Source: an uncultured Ruminococcus sp.
Lineage (GTDB): Bacteria; Bacillota; Clostridia; Lachnospirales; Lachnospiraceae
Direction: 5' to 3'
Assembly: GCA_904418845.1 (NCBI GenBank)
Contig: CAJFQC010000015.1
Location: 1-64,000 of the forward strand
DNA length: 64,000 bases
Below the pieces are notes generated by a model. The model did no database searches, was not told the DNA's origin, and saw nothing but the letters and a program-made list of their open reading frames with translations. This document shows positions 58,076-64,000 of this stretch, piece after piece; position 1 is the stretch's first letter, and each line of letters opens with the position of its first letter. A program made the translations under genes and the position numbers.

Positions 58076-59587
58076 CTATGACTGAACTGTTGTCTTAAAT
58101 TCCTTCGCAATCTCTACGATCTTCCCGGTCAGCTCCTCGGACAGCGCTTTCGTCTCCTCGATCTCCCGAGCGATCTCTGGATGATTCGATGTAAAATACG
58201 TCAGCATATCCGCCTGGAACTGCTTGATCTGCTTCTTCCCGATGCCAAGCATTACTTTATGGGTAGCCGCGCACAAGGTAATGACCTTCTCAGGAAGAGA
58301 AAGAGGATGGCAAAGGGGCTGTTTTAGCAGCTCCATAAGCCCGCTTCCGTATTCAAGCTGCTCCTTGGTAGCGGCGTCCAGATCTGAACTGAACTGGGTG
58401 AACACTTCCATCTCCCTGTACTGTGCCAGGTCGATACGGATGCTTCCCGAAGCTTTCTTCATCGCCTTAGTCTGCGCCGCGCCTCCCACACGGGATACAG
58501 AAAGACCCACATTCACGGCAGGTCTCATGCCGGACGCGAACAGGCCGCTCTCAAGGAATATCTGTCCGTCTGTGATGGAGATAACATTGGTCGGAATATA
58601 TGCGGATACATCTCCTGCCTGTGTCTCGATAATCGGAAGAGCCGTGATCGAACCGCCGCCTTTCTCATCACTTAAGCGGCTGGATCTCTCCAGCAGTCTT
58701 GAGTGGAGATAGAATACATCTCCCGGATATGCCTCACGCCCCGGAGAACGTCCCAGAAGAAGAGACAGCGCGCGGTATGCCACCGCATGCTTGGATAGAT
58801 CATCGTACACGATGAGCACGTCTTTCCCCTGATACATAAAATGCTCTGCCATTGCAGTTCCCGCGTACGGCGCGATATATTGAAGCGGCGCGCAGTCACT
58901 CGCCGTAGAAGATACAACAATGGTATAGTCAAGCGCACCGTGTGTCTTTAATGTATTGACTACCTTTGCCACTGTGGACGCCTTCTGTCCGACAGCCACA
59001 TAGATGCAGATCACGTCCTTGCCCTTTTGGTTGAGAATCGTATCCATGGCGATGGATGTCTTGCCGGTCTGGCGGTCTCCGATAATAAGCTCACGCTGTC
59101 CCCGCCCGATGGGGAACATGGCGTCAATAGAAAGGATTCCTGTCTCCATGGGCTGGCTCACAGACTTACGGTCAATGATACCCGGGGCCTCCTGCTCGAT
59201 TGGCCGGTAATCGTCTGCCTTGATCGTTCCTTTGCCGTCAATGGGCTCTCCAAGGGCATTGACCACCCTGCCGATATAAGCGTCGCCCACCGGAACGCCT
59301 GCTCTCCTGCCCGTGCGGGACACTTTCGTACCCTCACGGATCTCTGCATCGCTTCCGAAGAGGATGCAGCCGATCTCATCCTTACGGATATCCTGCACCA
59401 TTCCTTTCAGACCGTTTTCAAAGGTGATGACCTCACCGTACATGGCGCGGTCGATCCCGTAGATTGTGGCGATCCCGTCGCCTACCGCAACGACAGTACC
59501 GACTTCCCTGTCCTTGCTCATCTCATCAAAATTCTCTATTTCTTCCCGTAAGATCGAAATGATCTCGTCCGAGTTAATTGAACCCAC
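58076..59587 (-). CDS. atpA: F-type ATP synthase subunit alpha
   Basis: The 503-aa non-catalytic nucleotide-binding subunit has the P-loop [20 protein letters not shown] and the [20 protein letters not shown] segment. The start [20 protein letters not shown] is family typical. It follows atpH by one base and precedes atpG by 62 nt, the longest gap inside the operon. Confidence 0.98.
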   Translation of the reverse strand: MGSINSDEIISILREEIENFDEMSKDREVGTVVAVGDGIATIYGIDRAMYGEVITFENGLKGMVQDIRKDEIGCILFGSDAEIREGTKVSRTGRRAGVPVGDAYIGRVVNALGEPIDGKGTIKADDYRPIEQEAPGIIDRKSVSQPMETGILSIDAMFPIGRGQRELIIGDRQTGKTSIAMDTILNQKGKDVICIYVAVGQKASTVAKVVNTLKTHGALDYTIVVSSTASDCAPLQYIAPYAGTAMAEHFMYQGKDVLIVYDDLSKHAVAYRALSLLLGRSPGREAYPGDVFYLHSRLLERSSRLSDEKGGGSITALPIIETQAGDVSAYIPTNVISITDGQIFLESGLFASGMRPAVNVGLSVSRVGGAAQTKAMKKASGSIRIDLAQYREMEVFTQFSSDLDAATKEQLEYGSGLMELLKQPLCHPLSLPEKVITLCAATHKVMLGIGKKQIKQFQADMLTYFTSNHPEIAREIEETKALSEELTGKIVEIAKEFKTTVQS

Positions 59588-59588
59588 C

Positions 59589-60119
59589 TTATCTACCTCC
59601 TGCTATTTTCTGCGCAAGCCTGTCCATGCCGCCTTTCACGCTTCTGTCATACTCGTCGCTTCCCACACGGAGAATGAATCCTCCTATCAGCGAGTCCTCC
59701 CTGCGCACCTCGATATGCGCCGTTTTCGCCCGGTATTTCCTGCAGAGGAAATCTTCCAGCCCCTTCATCTGTTCCTCTCCGGGAACTGTGGTACATATCA
59801 AAACGGCATGTACGAGATCTGCTTCTTCATCCCGCAGTCTGTCGTAGGAAACGAAAATCTCCTCCAACAGCGCGGTCCTTTTACGTGCGCACACTGTCTT
59901 TAAGAAATTCCTCATTTCCTCAGGAAACACCTTGTTGATCACACTCTGCTTCTTGCGCATGGCAACCGTCGGGTTCTGCAGGATCTCTGTAAGCCGGGGT
60001 GCCTCCGCAAGTATCTGCCTCGTCTTGCTGACCGCTTCTTCCGAAACTTTCATCTCGAAGAGCACCTTCCCGTATATGACCGCCGGTGAAGAGCAGCGTA
60101 TCTCCTTATCTGTCTTCAT
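59589..60119 (-). CDS. atpH: F-type ATP synthase subunit delta
   Basis: The 176-aa peripheral-stalk cap has the helical N-domain and the C-terminal segment [20 protein letters not shown] typical of delta. It overlaps atpF by 14 nt. Confidence 0.94.
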   Translation of the reverse strand: MKTDKEIRCSSPAVIYGKVLFEMKVSEEAVSKTRQILAEAPRLTEILQNPTVAMRKKQSVINKVFPEEMRNFLKTVCARKRTALLEEIFVSYDRLRDEEADLVHAVLICTTVPGEEQMKGLEDFLCRKYRAKTAHIEVRREDSLIGGFILRVGSDEYDRSVKGGMDRLAQKIAGGR

Positions 60120-60594
60120 CTTGATTCTCCCTTAAGAACTCCTCATACAACGCCTGATCCTGCTGTTCTCTTGTTCCACTTTTTATAAGTTTTCTTGCAG
60201 AAGCCGCCGCCAGACCCGCGATCTCTGACTTCATCTCCTGCATCGCTTTCTCGCGCTCCATGCGGACAGTCTCCTTTGCAGACATGATGATATTTCCCGC
60301 TTCATCGCCCGCCTCGTTCACGATACGGTCATACTCTGCTTTCGCGGATCTGCGCGCGTTCTCCACGATCTGCACAGCCTCCTGCTTTGCTCCGTTTAAG
60401 GACGCCTCATACTCCTGCTTCATCTGGAGGGCATCCTCCTGCGCGGACTGTGCGTTTTGGAATCCCTCCTCGATCATCTTCCTGCGTTTCTCCATAACTT
60501 CTGTCACCGGGCGGATGAGGAAATGTCTCAGCAGAAGATAAAGAACAATAAGATTTATAATGGTATAGACAATATTCATGTCTAGCTTGATCAT
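60106..60594 (-). CDS. atpF: F-type ATP synthase subunit b
   Basis: The 162-aa stalk subunit has one N-terminal membrane helix (NIVYTIINLIVLYLLLRHFL) and a long charged coiled coil (EKRRKMIEEGFQNAQSAQED onward). It follows atpE by 55 nt. A second start at 60579 (MNIVYTI) is possible, but the AGAGAAG site favours 60594. Confidence 0.94.
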   Translation of the reverse strand: MIKLDMNIVYTIINLIVLYLLLRHFLIRPVTEVMEKRRKMIEEGFQNAQSAQEDALQMKQEYEASLNGAKQEAVQIVENARRSAKAEYDRIVNEAGDEAGNIIMSAKETVRMEREKAMQEMKSEIAGLAAASARKLIKSGTREQQDQALYEEFLRENQDEDR

Positions 60595-60649
60595 CTTCTC
60601 TACCTGCCTTTTCTTATCAATATCGTCTTACTGTCGCTTCCCGGCATAC

Positions 60650-60874
60650 TTACTGGAGAAGAAGAATGATCAGAAGACCGATGATGAATCCGTAAATGGC
60701 AGTAGCCTCTGCAAGCGCACATCCAAGGATCAGGTTCTTGAAGATCTTGCCCTCTGCCTCCGGCTGTCTTGCGATCGCCTCTGTCGCCTTACCTGTAGCG
60801 ATACCGATGCCTACGCCTGCTCCGATACCTGTCAATACTGCAATACCTGCTCCGATAGCTATAATTGTTCCCAT
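60650..60874 (-). CDS. atpE: F-type ATP synthase subunit c
   Basis: The 74-aa proteolipid is a two-helix hairpin with the RQPEA loop and the ion-binding acid E56 ([11 protein letters not shown]). In Na+-type c rings a Gln sits in helix 1 and Ser follows the Glu. Here these positions are Ile23 and Ala57, so H+ coupling is inferred. It differs in length and topology from the four-helix V-type K subunit. Confidence 0.97.
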   Translation of the reverse strand: MGTIIAIGAGIAVLTGIGAGVGIGIATGKATEAIARQPEAEGKIFKNLILGCALAEATAIYGFIIGLLIILLLQ

Positions 60875-60913
60875 GTTGTTAATCTCCTTTTCTTTATGAT
60901 AAATTATGTAACT

Positions 60914-61588
60914 TTACTCCATCTCCTCGGTCATAAAGATTGCCGTCAGGAATACGAACACGTACGCCTGAAGCAGACCGTCGAAAATGTCAAAATAAAA
61001 ACTCACCGGGATGGGAATGATAAGCGGTACGAAGAACTTCAAGAGCTCCAGCACCACAAACCCCGCCAGCATATTTCCGAATAACCGCATACAAAGCGAC
61101 AGCGGACGGATCACGATCTCCAGCACCATGATCGGCGCCACGACCGGAACTGGTTTTGCAAAATGCTTTACCCAGTATATAACTCCGTTTTTGCGGATAC
61201 CGGAAAATTCGATCACGACCATACTCATGATCGCCAGCGCCGCGGTCACATTTAAGTCTTTGGTCGGCGGCTTAAAGCCAAACAGAGGCGCGATCGTATT
61301 CGCTGCCGCCAGATAGATGATCACTGTGGTCAGATACGCTGTATATCTGCTGTTTTCCCGGCCTATGATCCCCTCGAAGAAATCTTTCGCCCAGCTGATC
61401 CCTGTCTCGAGAGCAAGCTGGACCTTTCCGGGGTTTTCCACCCGCAGGTTCCGCGTAAGGATGATGGACAGAACAACGAGCACTGCCATGATGATCCAAG
61501 TGACGACGACGGATTCTGATATCCCGCCTAATACCGGAAGAGTAAAGACTGTTTCGCAGTTTAATTCTTCCATTAGTTTCTCTGTCAA
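60914..61588 (-). CDS. atpB: F-type ATP synthase subunit a
   Basis: The 224-aa membrane stator forms the ion half-channels. It has about five to six helices, with the conserved arginine helix PLSLCMRLFGNMLAGFVVLE and a C-terminal YVFVFLTAIFMTEEME. The start is probably the TTG at 61588, about 15 nt after GGAGGG; the ATG at 61573 is an alternative with poorer spacing. No atpI precedes it. It is the first gene of the operon. Confidence 0.94.
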   Translation of the reverse strand: MTEKLMEELNCETVFTLPVLGGISESVVVTWIIMAVLVVLSIILTRNLRVENPGKVQLALETGISWAKDFFEGIIGRENSRYTAYLTTVIIYLAAANTIAPLFGFKPPTKDLNVTAALAIMSMVVIEFSGIRKNGVIYWVKHFAKPVPVVAPIMVLEIVIRPLSLCMRLFGNMLAGFVVLELLKFFVPLIIPIPVSFYFDIFDGLLQAYVFVFLTAIFMTEEME

Positions 61589-61648
61589 ATTCCCCGTATT
61601 ACTCCCTCCTTTGCCTATTAAAATATGGCTTTTCCAAAAGCTTTATCA

Positions 61649-61677
61649 ATCTTACGCCTGGGTAAAATTTTTGTCAA
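61649..61677 (-). promoter_or_regulatory. F-ATPase operon promoter
   Basis: TTGACA (61677-61672), 17 bp, TAAGAT (61654-61649) on the minus strand, with the start near 61642. The rest of the 383-bp gap 61589-61971 is AT-rich and has no gene. Confidence 0.8.
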
Positions 61678-61900
61678 TATAAGACACTGCGTGGTATCTC
61701 TGAACGCGTTTTCTGTTTTTTTCTTTCACTTTGCCCTTTTTCCGACATTAATTTGCCGTATTTTTATCCATTTTTCATCTTAATTTTAAAGAAAGTACAC
61801 GCGCACAGTGTTATTTAGATTTATTTGACAATAAAACCTTTGAATTTTTAAAGATTTTTGGTTATTCAGCATGCTTAAATGTCTATTTTTTAACAATTTC

Positions 61901-61928
61901 TTGTCAAAAAGAAAGAAATCCGTATAAG
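61901..61928 (+). promoter_or_regulatory. Possible promoter of the plus-strand membrane gene
   Basis: TTGTCA (61901-61906), 16 bp, TATAAG (61923-61928) on the plus strand, about 44 nt before the ATG at 61972. The match is moderate. Confidence 0.5.
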
Positions 61929-61971
61929 TTATCATGGGGATGAGGTATACTTTAAAAGAGAGGTAGTAGAT

Positions 61972-62694
61972 ATGGATAGAAAATTATCGCTGATTGAAAA
62001 ATATTTTCCGAAGATATCGGACAGAGTATTCTTTCTGTGCGGAATTCTTATGCTGTGCAGCGAGATCTGGAAGCAGCTTGTCCTGACATTCGTGGTGGGA
62101 AATGGTGTCTATGACTGGTGGTATCTGCCCTTCCAGCTTTGCAGCATTCCCATGTATGTACTGCTCGCCTATCCCTGGCTGCGCCGGGAGAGCCTCCGCA
62201 GGACACTCCTGGCATTTCTCATGAGCTACTGCCTCATGAGCGGAATCATCGTGTTCGCGGACACCAGCGGGCTTAAGTATGCCCTGCCGGAACTCACTGC
62301 GCACTCCTACATCTGGCATCTGCTTCTTATCCTGATCGGGATCGGAGCCGGCGTCACATACTGTCACGGGCTTTGTTCTGACGCGAAGAACATCCTGTTC
62401 TCCCGCTCTCTTTCCCGTGTCTACCCACTGCGCCCGTTCCTTTACGCCACACTTTTGTACCTGTCCTGCTGTGTCATCGCAGAAACGCTCAACCTGACGC
62501 TGGATAAGTATGGGCTGATCAATATGTTTTACATCAACATCCACTATCCCATGCAGCAGGTCGTATTCCGTGAACTTGTCCCCGTCACAGGGAATCTTCC
62601 GGCTGTCCTTCTGTATATAGCAGTCACTGTGCTGGGCGCGTTTTCATTTTTCCTGCTCTGGCGCCCCGTCCGCCGCGTCCTCTGCCGCCGCTGA
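61972..62694 (+). CDS. Polytopic membrane protein, possibly YwaF/TMEM164-like
   Basis: The 240-aa protein has about six or seven hydrophobic segments and no soluble domain. The pattern WWYLPFQLCSIPMYVLLAYP and the later HSYIWHLLLILIGIGAG segment recall the YwaF/TMEM164 type, where His and Cys lie in membrane helices; the match is from memory and moderate. The ribosome binding site is AGAGAGG. Its last 51 bp overlap the convergent downstream gene. Confidence 0.8.
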   Translation: MDRKLSLIEKYFPKISDRVFFLCGILMLCSEIWKQLVLTFVVGNGVYDWWYLPFQLCSIPMYVLLAYPWLRRESLRRTLLAFLMSYCLMSGIIVFADTSGLKYALPELTAHSYIWHLLLILIGIGAGVTYCHGLCSDAKNILFSRSLSRVYPLRPFLYATLLYLSCCVIAETLNLTLDKYGLINMFYINIHYPMQQVVFRELVPVTGNLPAVLLYIAVTVLGAFSFFLLWRPVRRVLCRR

Positions 62695-63633
62695 CCGGAC
62701 GGGCTCTGACTGTACTCCCTGCCGATCGTCTTCTGCCCCGGACAGACCGGCAGCAGACGGCCCGGCCGTCTGCTGTGCTGAAATCTCCCGCGCGATCTTC
62801 AGAAAGTCCCTGTCTTTCGCTTTCCTGCGCGGAATGAAACTTCCCGCTACGCTTCCCTTTCCACGGTTCTTCACATAGAAGAATCCAATAATGGAGAATA
62901 CAAGCGCTCCAATGAAATTGACGATCAAATCCTGCATAGTGTCGATAAGCCCGATGTCAAGATAACCGCCAAGTCCTAACTCCTGTCCGTTTACCGCAGT
63001 GTCTGCTATGCCCTTTATCACATAAGGAATATTATGACCTGAGGGATCAAGAGTCACTGAACGGATAGCATGGATCACTGTGTCTTTCTGCATATCGTAA
63101 CCGAAAAACATATCCATCCCAAACTCAAAGAACTCCCATATCACACCAATGGTCATGGAGAAACAAAATGCCACAATAGCAGTAAACAGCGGGGATAGCT
63201 GAAACACCGCCTTTTCGCTGCGGTTTAAAAGATCTACCAGCGAGAACCCAATGGCCGCGGCAAGGAAGCCATTGAGCGTATGGAGCACTGTATCCCAGAA
63301 CGGAAACATGAGATAAAATTCGCTGATCTCTCCTAATATCTCCGCAGCAAAAATAAATACCAGAATAATAATCTCCAGCGTCGTCGGCAGCTCCACCTTG
63401 AACGTGATCTGCACAAGGCTGGGAATGACAAGCAAAAGCAACGTCAGCACACAGAGAAACACATTCTCATAATTCCTGTTCAAAAGCTGGAGGATGAGCA
63501 TAACAATGACAAGCGCCCGGAGCGTAAAGTATACGATAAAAGAACTCTTGTGCTCACGAAGCTCCATATGAAGAGCCGCGCCCAGATTACGGAACCATGT
63601 ATTTTTCTGACTGTCTTTTCTCTTTCTGTTCAT
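62644..63633 (-). CDS. Polytopic membrane protein, YjdF/DUF2238-like
   Basis: The 329-aa protein has about seven membrane segments in residues 30-260, with conserved-looking SEFYLMFPFWDTVLHTLNGF and GVIWEFFEFGMDMFFGYDMQ. These acidic and aromatic motifs resemble the YjdF/DUF2238 group, whose function is unknown. The last 70 residues form a charged Ala/Glu/Asp-rich cytoplasmic tail. The tail-coding DNA overlaps the end of the opposing gene by 51 bp. Confidence 0.82.
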   Translation of the reverse strand: MNRKRKDSQKNTWFRNLGAALHMELREHKSSFIVYFTLRALVIVMLILQLLNRNYENVFLCVLTLLLLVIPSLVQITFKVELPTTLEIIILVFIFAAEILGEISEFYLMFPFWDTVLHTLNGFLAAAIGFSLVDLLNRSEKAVFQLSPLFTAIVAFCFSMTIGVIWEFFEFGMDMFFGYDMQKDTVIHAIRSVTLDPSGHNIPYVIKGIADTAVNGQELGLGGYLDIGLIDTMQDLIVNFIGALVFSIIGFFYVKNRGKGSVAGSFIPRRKAKDRDFLKIAREISAQQTAGPSAAGLSGAEDDRQGVQSEPVRSAAAEDAADGAPEQEK

Positions 63634-63668
63634 TATTTTAATTTCCTTTTCTAAATGGTTGTCCGTTT

Positions 63669-63677
63669 ATTTTATCA
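63669..63677 (-). promoter_or_regulatory. Extended -10 promoter of the YjdF-like gene
   Basis: Minus strand TG-A-TAAAAT (63677-63669) is an extended -10 element about 36 nt before the start codon; no good -35 is present. Confidence 0.5.
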
Positions 63678-63740
63678 CACTCTTTTCGATATGTCTCTGT
63701 TTTTTGTCTCTCTGCCCTGTATTCCAAAGCCTTTCTTTTA

Positions 63741-64000
63741 TTATTCAAAGATCTTCATGATCTCTTCTGCGCCGCTGATCTCAAAATCAGGTTTCTGCGG
63801 CCATGTCCCGCTGCCTATGACCGCGCAGTCCATTCCTGCCGCTTTGGCCGCCTCCAGGCCTGACGGAGCGTCCTCTACCACAAGGCACTCTTCCGGTTCT
63901 AATCCCAGCCCCTCGGCCGCTTTTATAAACACCTCCGGATGGGGTTTGCTGTGCGTGATCATCGTTCCGTCGCACACCATGTCGAATTCTTTTTCCGCAT
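63741..64000 (-). CDS. HAD-superfamily phosphatase, beta-phosphoglucomutase-like, C-terminal part
   Basis: The visible 85 or so codons are the C-terminal part of a HAD hydrolase; the N-terminal catalytic Asp motif lies beyond the right edge. Motif III lysine (HSKPHPEVFIKAAEGLGLEP) and motif IV (CLVVEDAPSGLEAAKAAGMD) are intact and typical of the beta-PGM/GPH subgroup. The frame is open to the window edge (EKEFDMVCDGT), so the ATG at 63980 is internal. The substrate is unknown. Confidence 0.9.
   Translation of the reverse strand, partial: AEKEFDMVCDGTMITHSKPHPEVFIKAAEGLGLEPEECLVVEDAPSGLEAAKAAGMDCAVIGSGTWPQKPDFEISGAEEIMKIFE

Overview
The window is a chromosomal segment of a Gram-positive, spore-forming anaerobe, most likely a Lachnospiraceae member (Clostridia). 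The grounds are moderate GC, spoVG, a large Alu-domain SRP RNA, an archaeal-type proline--tRNA ligase under a T-box leader, a DnaD/DnaI-type helicase-loader pair, GlgC/GlgD, and both a V-type and an F-type ATPase. The assignment rests on gene content and protein style, not on a database search. No rRNA, tRNA, CRISPR array, prophage or insertion sequence was recognised.

Layout. 1-1405: start of the str operon on the minus strand (rpsL, rpsG, fusA), with a strong promoter and a structured leader. 1510-11070: minus-strand genes proS (T-box), telA/xpaC-like pair, a K+/H+ antiporter, spoVG and glgCD, interrupted by one plus-strand RluA-type pseudouridine synthase. 11289-18203: a plus-strand block with murC, dnaD-like, dnaI-like, a long PRPP synthetase, a KdpDE-like two-component system and a 47-aa membrane protein. 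18357-29918: the minus-strand rif region rpmG-secE-nusG-rplK-rplA-rplJ-rplL-rpoB-rpoC, with an L10 leader and two copies of a putative L1-binding element. 30147-31322: an AI-2E family membrane protein. 31506-40204: a nine-gene V-type ATPase operon in the same order as Enterococcus hirae ntpFIKECGABD. 40432-47339: trmL, an aminotransferase, an Lrp-type regulator, a PurM/HypE-like protein, VanW, a 34-aa membrane protein and a radical SAM protein. 47453-47715: SRP RNA. 47772-55072: tadA, a repeat-linker protein, dgt, an XRE-type protein, and an operon of a degenerate GGDEF/EAL protein, an Sfp-type transferase and an M15 peptidase. 55256-61588: the F-type ATPase operon a-c-b-delta-alpha-gamma-beta-epsilon. 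61972-64000: two membrane proteins and a partial HAD phosphatase.

How the parts fit. Most of the window is core information processing (ribosome, RNA polymerase, tRNA charging and modification, protein export) plus bioenergetics. The V-type rotor subunit keeps every Na+ ligand known from E. hirae NtpK, whereas the F-type c subunit has lost the Na+ motif. The cell probably therefore runs one Na+ and one H+ rotary machine, next to a K+/H+ antiporter and a Kdp-like sensor.

The least-described material is regulatory: paired L1-stalk mimics before rplK and rplA; three evenly spaced DnaA boxes before the helicase-loader operon; a terminator with the rpmG-secE-nusG promoter inside it; face-to-face overlapping promoters; and terminators placed inside opposing genes. 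I found no clear novel defence or mobile system.
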